This document shows positions 54,672 to 64,000 of a stretch of DNA of 64,000 bases, in pieces. Below the pieces are notes generated by a model that saw only the letters and a list, made by a program, of their open reading frames with translations, did no database searches and had not been told where the DNA came from. Where the stretch lies: assembly GCA_004194705.1 (NCBI GenBank), contig SADC01001275.1:1302001-1366000 (forward strand), written 5' to 3'. The stretch is from Ditylenchus dipsaci (lineage: Eukaryota; Nematoda; Chromadorea; Rhabditida; Anguinidae). Position 1 is the stretch's first letter. Each line of letters starts with the position of its first letter. Both the position numbers and the translations under genes were made by a program.

Positions 54672-55389
54672 TAATTTAAAACTCCATTTCAAACAATAAA
54701 TATTCGAGTTTGAGGTTTTTCAAAAAATTCAGTGTTTGATTATTTTTTGTCTTGAGTGTAATTTTAAATTAGACAATAACTTTTAAATTTAAAGAGTGGT
54801 TCACAAGTAAATCAGCCATGTTACCCACGAATTTAATGTCATAATTTTGAAATTGTATTTCATTCAACCAAAGCCAGTCTTCACTCCATGCTTTTTTATG
54901 TCAGTTCAGAAGGTCAGAACGTCGAGTTTCGCCGAATGAACGGCACATTATAATCATAAAAATGAGATCGATCTAACGTAAGACTACAATAAAGAACGGG
55001 AACGTTAAACTCGACTTTTCGTAATTTAGGACCAGGTATATTTTTTGTTGAATTGATTTCTCACCCTATTTTCTTGGCCTGTCGTCTAGAGAGCGATGTT
55101 TAAGTCAAGTTTTACAGAAAGATTGTCGGAAAAAGTGAAATTTTAATGGATCACTGCTCGCTTGTAAGCACAGAGTAGTATAATTCCCTTATTTATTTTT
55201 TATTTAGGGAATTACATGCCATTAAACCACAGAAGAGAGGATTTTTCGTTTAGTGAAAGATTTTAAAGATTCTTTGATGATATGCTACTATGATATAGGG
55301 TACTCATCGCGCTGTTTCACCCCCTCCATTTTCAAAAAAATTTGGTGAAGTTGTCTTAAATTTATTAACGTACACAGTCAAACCTTGAT
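54672..55389. other. Intergenic with repeat relics
   Basis: A TCTGACACC-family half lies at 54800-54850, and a pogo-like left end, CAGTCAAACCTTGATATGAT, at 55377. No gene was found. Confidence 0.4.
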
Positions 55390-55915
55390 ATGATAAGACC
55401 ACATTTACAGAATTTATTAACAGAACTCTTTAAAATTAACAAAGAGGAAGATGCATTACAATATTTGATAGACTTCTTTTACTTGATTCCAGAAGTTGTA
55501 GAGCCCATCCTCACCACCGAATTTCTTCAGCCACAATAACACTCACAATAACAATAATATCCAATAACAATTTTCACAATAACAAGACTAACTGTTTGAA
55601 AATCATACCACTGTCGACTGCCAGTCTGTTGATCAATTGGGAACACGCCCTCTGTTGTACTTACGACGAGTCAAAACGGTTTCATCATTCTCGACGATCT
55701 TGCCAAGGCCGCCCAACTTCACAGGATTTCCTACGAGTACTCCACGCAGATGTCCAAAATCACTTGCGATAGTGAGCCCTTGTATTTGACGAAACAGTTA
55801 ATCCATCGCTGCGTCGCATTTCACGCTGAAGGAGAACGTCCGAAGCCATCTGATGTACCCAAAAGTAAGAGAGCAAGAATATCTGAAGTCATCAGTAAAA
55901 AGAAAGGTGCACCAT
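55390..55915 (+). pseudogene. Coding-like fragments of unknown type
   Basis: A 49-codon ORF (55390-55539) contains LTELFKINKEEDALQYLIDF. A second stretch (about 55645-55915) contains [37 protein letters not shown] and ends ISKKKGAP. Between them the frame is closed. It may be retroelement gag or host exons. No domain is recognised. Confidence 0.35.
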
Positions 55916-56227
55916 AAAATAAAACTAATCTCTTGCAAATCCAGCCTAGCATTCTCGAATTTTGTTCCGTGGAAGAAGCCGATCTGTCGTTTGCACTTCT
56001 TTATGCCACATCGAAAGATTTGGCTTCCATTCGAACGGTTACTACCCATTTGCGCAAAATACATTTGCGCAATGACATTTGCGCAAACCCATTTGTGCAA
56101 AGACATTTGCGCAAATTTTATAAGTTTTATATAAAATTATTTTTGCGTCACAGATTTGCCCTTGCGTTAACTTTTTTACAGAAACTTTTTTCCTGGCCGT
56201 TTTTGTGGCTACAGGACATTTTCAGGT

Positions 56228-56335
56228 GGCAATGAATTGCCTCTCCAAATTTCCCCTCGGTTAATTGCCGCTCCAAATTTTTGAGGTTACAGGCTCGAAT
56301 CCTGGTGGTAACAGACATTATTTTTTTTCTGAATA
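56228..56335 (+). repeat. tRNA-like T-arm repeat
   Basis: GGTTACAGGCTCGAATCCTG is followed by GTGGTAACAGAC and a run of eight T. The CAGG/CCTG stem closes a CTCGAAT loop. The copy at 17625 has the same order, including CAAATTTTT just upstream. Confidence 0.55.
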
Positions 56336-56759
56336 AGAATTATAAGCTATTCTGTAAAAGACAGTAAGCCTCAGAGTGGGTAGGGTAACAACCTGGCACA
56401 TTCTTCAAATGGGTATCCATCTCCAGAACCTGAGATTTCGTATTTAACTGAAGGTAATTAAAAATCATTGTATCCTACCCAGAATCGTGTCCTGAATAGA
56501 ATTTGACAATGCTAAACAGCGACTTGACTTACAGGAAGCCTAGTGCTGGAGTAGTTTGATATCTCGTAGGGTGTCTAGGTCTACGGAGGTGGTAGTACGA
56601 AAATAGTGGTATTGAGTTATACCAGGGCAGTGACTAGGTATCGGTACTTAGGTGGAAGTACTATGTAGTGGTACTTGGGTGGTGATGCTAGATTGTAGTT
56701 CCCAGGTAGTGGTGTCGTCATGATAGTACTTAGTTTGCAGTGCCAAGTTGTATATTAGA

Positions 56760-57115
56760 CCATTAAAACTAAGTGGTCGTTCATTTGGATTAGAAAATTC
56801 TTTTACGTTTTTCATGTTCCAAAACCTGTTTTCTGGACTAATTCGGGCACGCTGAGATGGTTTCTTAGTGGTGACATGCCGTTTTGTAATGTATATTTTG
56901 AGTATTGGGCAAAATTTGATTATACCAAACTCGATTCTCCCAAAACTCGAAAAGTACCTTACAAAAACGGCATGTTATCACTATCAAACCATTTTCAGCG
57001 TGCCAGAATTAGTCCAGAAAACAGGATTGGAACATGAAAAACGTAAATTTTTTTGATTCAAGTGGACGACCACTCGATTCAGTTAATGCATGGATGATCC
57101 AGTGAAACTGAGGTT
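56760..57115. repeat. AAGTGGTCGTTC family palindrome
   Basis: AAGTGGTCGTTCATTTGGAT faces GATTCAAGTGGACGACCACT. The arms pair through TTCCAAAACCTGTTTTCTGG. It lies inside the 56040-57247 element. Confidence 0.65.
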
Positions 57116-57239
57116 AAATCATGAAAAAAGATTTGAAATGATGTGAGTTCTTCACAAGACAAAAATACAAATTTGAAAAAAAAATTGCGCAAATGTCTTT
57201 TACGCAAATGGGTTTGCGCAAATGGCTTTTGCGCAAACG

Positions 57240-57970
57240 GGTTGTAATCTGGTCAACCATTTGCCTTTTGATAAAGAGTTGGAGCGGCCCAATTTGAAGC
57301 AGAAATAGGAGTAATCACCCCATTGATTAAAGACGAGCCAGTTCTTCCTTGACATCCTCTTGACGGGCATAGGCCACTTGACGAGCACGACGAAACACTG
57401 GAGCAGAGCCTGACTTGACTGAGAAGGTAGCTTTGAACCTTTTGCAGCATCCCAATCCGGCGGAGAACACATCAGGGAACTTGGCTTGCAATTCTTTGAC
57501 AGCGGCATTCAAAGCAGTTGAGCTAAGGATATTGAAGACACACTGAGCACTTGCTGAAGAGAGAGAAGATGCTACTTTGTCGAACGGTTTCGATAGAAAG
57601 CCCAAAGCGTGAAGAGGGGAAGACCCAGCAAATTGAGACCACCTGCTTTGACCACCATGAAGCTTTGACTTGCCGATAGATCATTGAATTGGAACAGAGC
57701 TTGACCTTCGCCCAGGAATTTATGCTTGCACTATTGAACAGGCGAGCTTGAACTTGAGCTGGACTGATTTTCACTTGACCCGCGTCTTTGATAGCAGACT
57801 CATCGAACAGGCGCCTGAGTCCAGGATGAAGTCGTTAGCGGTTCCGTTCACCAACACAGAAGCTGATAGCGAAGGAAACTCAGAACTGACTTGGTTAAGC
57901 ATAACTGAGGCAGCATGGAGAGGAACACCTTTCTTGGAACCAAAATAGCCATCACTAATCGCCTTCAACG
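57240..57970 (-). pseudogene. Ty3/gypsy protease and RT start, inverted
   Basis: On the minus strand, ASVLVNGTANDFILDSGACS has the aspartic protease motif DSGA (about 57840-57870). Further on, FPDVFSAGLGCCKRFKATF, APVFRRARQVAYARQ and VKEELARL, then GVITPISASNWAAP, match the start of a Ty3/gypsy reverse transcriptase. The RT core is missing. This block is head-to-head with the RNase H/integrase part that follows on the plus strand, so the element has been rearranged. Confidence 0.8.
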
Positions 57971-58600
57971 TTGGTCTGTGGTGATGCTAGCGTACGACTT
58001 CCAAATAGAATACCAGCGAACGACTGCTTTTGGTTAAGCCGATGCTCTTTCGCGCCTCATCGCTGAACAGTCTGCCGCTACTGCTGAAGATGAAATTATC
58101 ATCGGCGCTCTACAACACTTCGAAGAAGCCGCCGAAGCTCAACTTTAAGAAACAGTCCGCTATCTTCGCTGAAATTCCAAGATCTGGTCTCTGCTACGAA
58201 TTTGGATGCTGCTGTGGTTCAAGTCAAAAATTTAGTTGCTACCGATTTGTTAGCTTATGAAAAGAATAAGAGCCATTTGGCCAATCAAAAGAGCCAAAGG
58301 CCAGTAAAAAGAGCCAAAGTGCCACTGAAATGAGCGATATAGCCAAAATTGTGGAAGCATTTCACAAGCAAAAAAATTATTTGTCAATTATCAAAGAATG
58401 CTTGCTATTTGGTGCTCGTGTGGTCGTGCCCGCCTCTCATCAATCTCCTGTGCTGAAGCTCCTTCATCATGGTCATCCTGGAATCAGTCGTATGAAATAG
58501 CTCACTCGCTCCTACGTCTACTGGCAAAGTATGGAAGAAGTTATCGAGTCTCCATCCGTAACTGCAATGCTCGTGCCGCAGCTGCTAAGATGTCTATCAA
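57971..58600 (+). pseudogene. Ty3/gypsy RNase H end and integrase zinc finger
   Basis: WSVVMLAYDFQIEYQRTTAF, then ADALSRL after a stop, is the C-terminal signature of gypsy RNase H. From 58350 VVVPASHQSPVLKLLHHGHP and SYVYWQSMEEVIE match the HHCC region of gypsy integrase, although frames shift. The integrase core continues at 60340, so 58628-60331 is an insertion. Confidence 0.78.
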
Positions 58601-58779
58601 ACATTTACGGGAACAGGACGATTTATCCCGTCGATTAATCGCCGCCAATTGATCCCGTCCGATTGATCCCCGGCCGATTGATCCCCGACAAATAAAAAAT
58701 TTCATGTCATCACACCGGACACAGACAATTGTGTCCGACGCTTTTGTTTCTGGCGGCTGATTGTGGATCACAACATGTT

Positions 58780-59214
58780 AGAGGTTTGTCGCTTATTTTG
58801 TTGAGGCTTAAAAGGTAAATTGTTGATCTGATAATGTAAAACTATGTTCAAATCACGACTATGGGTCGATACCGTCTCAAATTGGGTCAGGTCTCTTTTT
58901 TCGTCTCGCTCCAGTGACTGAAACACGGTGGAAGAGCTAACAGATTATTTATTGTTTATTTTTCGGCTAGAGGTGTTAATGATATCATTGGCAGTTTAAC
59001 TTATGCCGGCACAGTCGGCGCAGGGCAAGTACAAGCATTTCACCAGTAAATTTATTCTAACAGACAGCGAAAAAACAATAATATAAAACTATGTAAGACT
59101 ATTCCACAAATGAAAAAGACATACACCTAGCTGTATTCCAGGTAAATCAGTCTTCAGAGAATTCATCAGTGCCACTTCGTAGTCTAAATTTGCAGTTGTC
59201 GGATTGAATTCAGG
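58780..59214. other. Interior of the MULE insertion, no exon recognised
   Basis: This sequence lies between the left iterons and the transposase remnant. I see no readable domain. Confidence 0.4.
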
Positions 59215-59685
59215 CTAAAGTATTCGGATCATCTCCCACATTTTCGTATATATGGCTTCTGACTTGGACGGTAAAAGACGTGTAGCAACGGCAGCACGAA
59301 TCCCTGACGCTCTCCATGATGACAAAGACCTATAACAAATAAATCATTGCTATAAACCTTAAAATGATAACCTGGTGAAAGTATTGGGGTGAAACGCTGA
59401 AGGTTCCATCAACAAAAATCTTTTGGACCAGTTTTATCCATGCCGAGGTTGCACTGCCTCCAAAGATTTGAATTCTGAAAGGAAACGATTGAGAAAAGAT
59501 ATGTAAGAGAAAAACAAACCGGCTCGGGTCCAGCTGTTGGCTTCCAGAGTCGACTGACAAGAAAAGTTCCTCCTCGTCCGGATCAGGAAAATAGTACTAG
59601 CATTGGCGAGGGATGTCATATAGTTGACGAGAAGCTGGCATTGGCGGTGTTTGATCAATTTCCAGCCTGGCTCTCTTGATCATCT
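59215..59685 (-). pseudogene. Mutator-like (MULE) transposase fragment
   Basis: Minus-strand pieces in order are MIKRARLEIDQTPPMPASRQ, DPDEEELFLSVDSG, AWIKLVQKIFVDGTFSVSPQ with YFHQ, then GERQGFVLPLLHV and SEAIYTKMWEMIRIL. The VDGTF..P..F.Q core carries the first catalytic Asp of MULE transposases, and the following G...PL.......Y.......W order agrees. Introns are visible (GTTTG...TTTCAG and GTTATC...TATAG). Stops and frame changes show decay. Confidence 0.75.
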
Positions 59686-60339
59686 TTTTATTGCGCAAAA
59701 GCATTCGGAATTTGTCCCTTCATGAAGTCCGGCTGGTTTCCCACTGCAGTCGAAATGATTTGAGATGGCAGCTTGAAAGTAAAGAAGGAATTATGTCTAA
59801 GAAGGAGGTTTATATAAGGAATAATCACCTCTTGCGTTTGTTTAGCTCTTTCACGTAGAGATGACCACCATAGCTCAGTTTCTGCTTCCCTTTTTCTGAC
59901 AAGGTCGTTTCCGGCGTCTTAAATTTCGGATTATCGTAAATCTAACAAAAATCTAAAAAAAACCGATGGCACCAAATCTCCGAGATGCTAATTTCTTCGC
60001 CTTCATCGCTTTCATGACTGGAGCAATACCCTCCAAGCGCATCCAAAGCACTGCGAACTGGATTCATATCACTTGTTAGCTTGGCCTGAAAATAAAATTC
60101 AGCGTTGCAAGTAGAATTTGTAGGACACTATAAAACATAAAGTCAAAACAGGCAAAAAGCATCAGCAGTTTACAAGATTTTGAGAATCTTTTTGAAAAAT
60201 ATTTTATTCAATACTTTTAATTGAACGGGGATCAATCGGCCGGGGATCAATCGGACGGGATCAATCGGCGGGGATCGATCGGCGGGGATCAATCGGACGG
60301 GGATCAATCCGCGGGGATCAATCGGGTGGACCCAACATT

Positions 60340-61106
60340 TGCTCCTTTCCTGGCCGAAATCAACCAAGCCTTGCAAAGAATTCATCCGGATTTCGCTGGA
60401 CCAGTTAAGCGAGTCTCTTTTCTGATAATTGTAGACAGCTATTCAAAGTACCCAGAAATTTTCTGAATGCCTTCAATTACTGCTGGTTAGACACTTCATC
60501 GCCTTATCTCTCAGAATGGTTCGCCGAAGTGATCGTATCTGACAGTGGCACATAATTTACTGCTGTGGTCTTCAAGCAATTCTGCGAAGCAAATGGAATC
60601 AAGCACATGTTCTCGCCTTATTATCATTCTCAGTCAAATGGTCAAGCTAAACGGCTCGTCGACACTTTTAAACGATCTCTGCTCAAGTGCAAGGGAAGGG
60701 AACGGAGAGTGCTATAAAAAAATTCCTAATCAGCTATCGTACTACTGATGGCAATTCTCCTGCAGAAGCTTTTCTGGGCCGGAAACCGATGACTGAGCTC
60801 GGTCTGCTGCTTCCTTCGTCTAATGCTTTGCGGTCTAGGGATTCCGAAATGGAGGTTCAATTTAATCGTCGAAATGGAGCCAAGAAACGCTGCTTCGTGA
60901 ATGGTGATGCCGTCTTCTGTCTAAGAAATGTGGATTATCAATGGGTGGCTGGAACAATGCTCTTCTTTGCTCGAGGTGTTGTCTACAATGTCAAGCTTGC
61001 AACGGGGAAGGTCAGCCGTTTTCACACGGACAATTCGCCTCCAGGACAATTCGCCTCGGGCCGATTCGAATCATTTTTTGAACTTTTCTGTCAATCCATC
61101 ACCTAA
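60340..61106 (+). pseudogene. Ty3/gypsy integrase core, inactive
   Basis: RIHPDFAGPVKRVSFLIIVD gives the first catalytic Asp region and VSDSGT, then a stop and FTAVVFKQFC, the second. SPYYHSQSNGQAKRLVDTFK has Lys where the third catalytic residue, Glu, is expected. The C-terminal part (FLGRKPMTELGLLLP, VFCLRNVDYQWVAG) ends at 61106. The stop and the E-to-K change make it inactive. Confidence 0.8.
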
Positions 61107-62289
61107 TCGCCCTAATTTTCTCATGTTGTTGTCCACATGGTTCATTTAGATATCCCCTTGGATCATGGAGGTCTCCAGCTAGTCAAAAAAATTTCAGCCA
61201 CTAAAGTTACTCAAATTTTAGATACGTTCATCAAAACAGCTAGTTATATAAAATATCTCAGATTTAGATGGTTTAGATAAACTGACAAACATTTGACCAA
61301 ATGGACACTCATGTGAACCAAGTGGATACCCACGTCGTGTGTTTGGTGTTTTGAGATTTGCCTATTTAAAAAACATTTTCGAAAAATTTGAAAAAAATTA
61401 AGAAAACTGAATTTTAGCCATTTTCTGTTTTTAAAAAAGTCTATATGTCAACACTCATACTCTTAAATTTTTTTCTGTAAAGAAATCTTATACATACGTA
61501 CAGGGAGCGTTTATAAGAATACAAACATGTTTTTTTATGAAGACAGATTAATAATATAGTCAAACTATTTTGTGTCATTTGTTCAAATTGCTATTTCAGA
61601 GCAACTAGAAACCGTATAAGTATTATTGCCTAACTACTCAGCCACATTTGACAAAGCAAAACGCAGTAGAGAAAAATCAATAGTAAAGGTTCTCAATAAC
61701 ATTTTCTCACTGCAGCCTAACCGAAGAGAGACAGATAGAAAGAGAGAGCGCCATCCCTTCTCAACCCCTCTTCTCATCCAAACACGCCAGAGAATCACAA
61801 AATTGTTTGACTGGCAATGAGAAAGAGGAGTATGAGAAAGTCTTCAATGCACACACACAACAATTTTTCTCATTTTCATATTGTTACCGCTATTTCATTT
61901 TTTGTGTAAAAGTTTGTTAAAAAATTGTGCTGTTTTATAAAAAAACACTACAAAGACTATTACTAGATAGTATTACTATAACTATTAGGTAGCAATGAAA
62001 AAGAGCTAAGTTTTAAATACACGATCTTTTCTGAACATACTCGGAGGGTTTCATCTCTATTTTTTTTGGAATGGTTGCATTAAAGAACCGTACTGGTTTA
62101 ACACATCGAAAAATTCCACAAATTTAAACGCTCGCAAACCATTTTTCCCCTAAATATAAAAAAATTGTTTATCGACAAAAATTAAAATTTTGAAGTAAAA
62201 CCTAAAAAAATAGTATAAATTAAGGGTCCTAAATGAAGTAACATCTGTGAAATAAATTCCAGATGTGAGTCTTGCATACAGGGTTTTTT
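61107..62289. other. Intergenic with one copy of a direct repeat
   Basis: The unit at 61349-61495 recurs at 63235-63385. Apart from that I found no gene. No LTR for the gypsy element could be recognised after 61106. Confidence 0.4.
61349..61495 (+). repeat. 147-base direct repeat, copy A
   Basis: TTTTGAGATTTGCCTATTTA through TCAACACTCATACTCTTAAA is nearly identical to 63239-63385, with a few indels in A or T runs. In copy B it forms the inside of a small inverted-repeat element. Confidence 0.75.
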
Positions 62290-62480
62290 TAATTAAAATT
62301 GTTTTAGACTAAAATTTTTCTTTTCAGATATTGTTTGAAAGCTCTCCCGGTGCGATCAAAGAATAGTTTTTTGTTTTTTTAATTTTTTAATCAAAAAATA
62401 AATTAAAAGAAATCGAATATTTTCGACAAGATGACACCTAATTTTTAATTAAATTTGTATAATTGTTGCGCACTGTAATA

Positions 62481-63165
62481 TTAGGTTGGTGCATAAGTTT
62501 TAAAACCATACAAAAGGCTTTTTTGCAAAACGAAATTTCTCTTATAACAAAATCCAAACAATAGGTTTTGTAGCCCTGAATCTCCTCTTTCAAATGGCAT
62601 ATTTAACTTAGCTTGATTATTCTGGATAACTCACCATTTGGGTCCAAACACTTGTCTGGTCAATTTGAGAAGGTTACCCGCGTTTTCATCACTTCAACTG
62701 GTCAAATGTTTATTGAATTTTGAGCGTCACGACAAAATTTTATCACCATGTTATAGCGCAGCTCAAGAGCTACCAAACCCATATTACAGAATGATTTTTG
62801 AAAATCTGAGTATTGAGATATGGCCTTTTGGAATAAATCATTTTCTTGAAAAAATGACGAAAACGCAAGTTTTTGCCAATTTTTCTGATTTTGGTCATTT
62901 TTTCAAGAAAATGATTTTTCCAAAAGGCCATATCTCAATACTCAGATTTTCAAAAGATTTTCAGATTTTAACCTTCTCAAAATGACCAGACAAGTGTTTG
63001 GACCCAAATGGTGAGTTATCCAGAATAATCAAGCTAAGTTAAATATGCCATTTGAAAGAGGAGATTCAGGGCTACAAAACCTATTGTTTGGATTTTGTTA
63101 TAAGAGAAATTTTCGTTTTGCAAAAAAAGTCTTTTGTATGCTTTAAAACTTATGCACCAACCTAA
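62481..63165. mobile_element. Mariner MITE, TIR TTAGGTTGGTGCATAAG
   Basis: TTAGGTTGGTGCATAAGTTT is inverted at the right, with TA on both sides. This matches mariner ends of the cecropia type, as I know them from Hsmar1. The arms fold along about 190 bases (for example TAGCCCTGAATCTCCTCTTT). A second inner palindrome is AAAATCTGAGTATTGAGATA with its inverse. There is no transposase. Confidence 0.87.
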
Positions 63166-63174
63166 TAATATTTT

Positions 63175-63415
63175 TGCACCACGTTATAGCGCAGTTCAAG
63201 AGCTACAAAATCCAGTAAACAGATTTATTTGGAAATCTCAGTTTTGAGATTTGCCTATTTAAAAAACATTTTCGAAAAATTTGAAAAAATTAAGAAAAAC
63301 TGAATTTTAGCCATTTTCTGTTTTTAAAAAAGTCTATATGTCAACACTCTTACTCTTAAATTTTTTTTCTGTAAAGAAAATCTTGTAGCTCTTAAACTGT
63401 GCTACAATATGGTGC
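63175..63415. mobile_element. Small element ending GCACCACGTTATAGCGCAG
   Basis: GCACCACGTTATAGCGCAGT with AAGAGCTAC faces GTAGCTCTTAAACTGTGC and ATATGGTGC. It contains direct-repeat copy B (63239-63385). Similar sequence (ACCATGTTATAGCGCAGCTC) is also found inside the mariner MITE at 62742. Confidence 0.6.
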
Positions 63416-63701
63416 TGAAACGTTTAATACTGCTCAACAAAAAATCAAAATACTAACAGGTTGGAAAGACGAGAATGGCTGTTGATCTGTCAAAAATATT
63501 CGATTTCTTTAAATTGATTTTATCAATTTCTAGTTTTTTAAACCAAAAAGCGGTTCTTCAATCGCACCGGAAGAGTTTCAAACAAGCAAAAAAAATTTTA
63601 CACACCGAAACAATTTTAATCTAAAAAAAAAACACCCTTAATATTTTATTATTTTAAGTTGTCTTATTTTCAAGACTCATTTTAAGCATGTCTGTCAATG
63701 A

Positions 63702-64000
63702 TCAAATATTGCGGCAGCTCTAAAGTATATCAAGGAAGAAGAGCAGCACGAAGAGGTAGAAGATGAAGAGGCTGAAGTGGAAACCCTGCTTTCGGCAGAC
63801 CGCAACAAGAAGCACGCTGTCTGGGCATATTTTAGTGAAAGAGGCGAGAACATAGTGTGTAACATTGGAGATTGCCTCAGAAGGTACAAGTCTCCAGCCA
63901 CTACAACCACTTTAATGTACCACCTGGAGCATGGTGATCCACAGCATCAAGCTATTTTTGCTGAAATATTAAAGCCAGGAAACAGGAAGAAAAATGAAAT
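63702..64000 (+). CDS. BED-finger hAT transposase or ZBED-like gene, partial
   Basis: An open frame runs off the window end. After an acidic segment (EEEQHEEVEDEEAEVETLL) come KKHAVWAYFSE, CNIGDCLRRY, and TTTLMYHLEHGDPQH. This W..F, C-x4-C, H-x5-H pattern (spacing approximate) is a BED zinc finger (PF02892), typical of hAT transposases and of host genes derived from them. TGA at 63698 closes the frame upstream and no ATG precedes the finger, so the start is in an upstream exon or lost. Confidence 0.7.

Larger units (their letters stand above)
56040..57247. mobile_element. Element with CATTTGCGCAAA iteron ends
   Basis: The left end has five CATTTGCGCAAA-type words in about 80 bases (56046-56120). 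The right end has four inverted ones (57186-57240). The interior holds a tRNA-like repeat (56228) and an AAGTGGTCGTTC palindrome (56770-57085). Superfamily and target duplication are unknown. Confidence 0.65.
58628..60331. mobile_element. MULE-bearing element with GGGGATCAATCGG iteron ends
   Basis: The left end (58628-58690) repeats GATTGATCCC and the right end (60227-60331) repeats GGGGATCAATCGG about eight times, in inverse orientation. Between them a Mutator-like transposase remnant lies on the minus strand. The insertion splits a gypsy integrase. A 9-bp target duplication could not be identified. Confidence 0.7.
62290..63640. repeat. Foldback arms around the mariner MITE
   Basis: The left arm (62290-62440) includes TCTCCCGGTGCGATCAAAGA and pairs with the right arm (63480-63640), which has TCTTCAATCGCACCGGAAGA. 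Between the arms lie the mariner MITE (62481-63165) and a smaller element (63175-63415). Confidence 0.65.

Overview
This is AT-rich eukaryotic DNA with spliced genes and a very high transposon load. An animal source, most likely a nematode, fits best. The evidence is a nuclear hormone receptor, an insulin-like prohormone, a gene resembling the glycosyltransferase family DUF1647 (PF07801, abundant in nematodes), and mariner, hAT, PIF/Harbinger, MULE and pogo-type elements. The species cannot be named from the sequence. Nothing bacterial or organellar was seen.

Four host genes can be assembled by splicing: an insulin-like peptide (11651-13672, +, 3 exons), the DUF1647-like gene (19319-22416, +, 7 exons), a nuclear hormone receptor (30918 down to 25365, -, 6 exons) and a secreted acidic then lysine-rich protein (46979-48728, +, 3 exons). 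A short extra ORF lies downstream of the receptor (24334-23927, -). The four genes show no operon spacing and no obvious common pathway.

Nearly everything else is mobile DNA. Elements bounded by target duplications include hAT (9623, 27398, 41225, 49472, 51453), mariner (33313, 62481), PIF/Harbinger (10603, 32458), elements starting GGCGCTA with 8-bp duplications (33963, 35291, probably 18266), TA-flanked pogo-like elements starting CAGT (326, 8941, 13711, 20112, 22732, 43906, 53284), a TA-flanked CCGTATTT family (29595, 31502, 54437) and a TTAA-bounded palindrome (8068). Many are nested. The region 42985-45935 is the most complex: a foldback element contains other elements, one of which carries a roughly 250-codon gene copied as two facing arms. 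The right end holds a broken Ty3/gypsy retrotransposon (57240-61106), split by a MULE-bearing insertion, and the start of a BED-finger transposase (63702-64000).

Two themes recur. First, many unrelated element families have termini built from their own short repeated word. Second, single-base indels break the frames of three host genes and also separate the two arms of a near-identical palindrome, which points to residual assembly errors rather than gene death. Coordinates of exons and element ends are read by eye.
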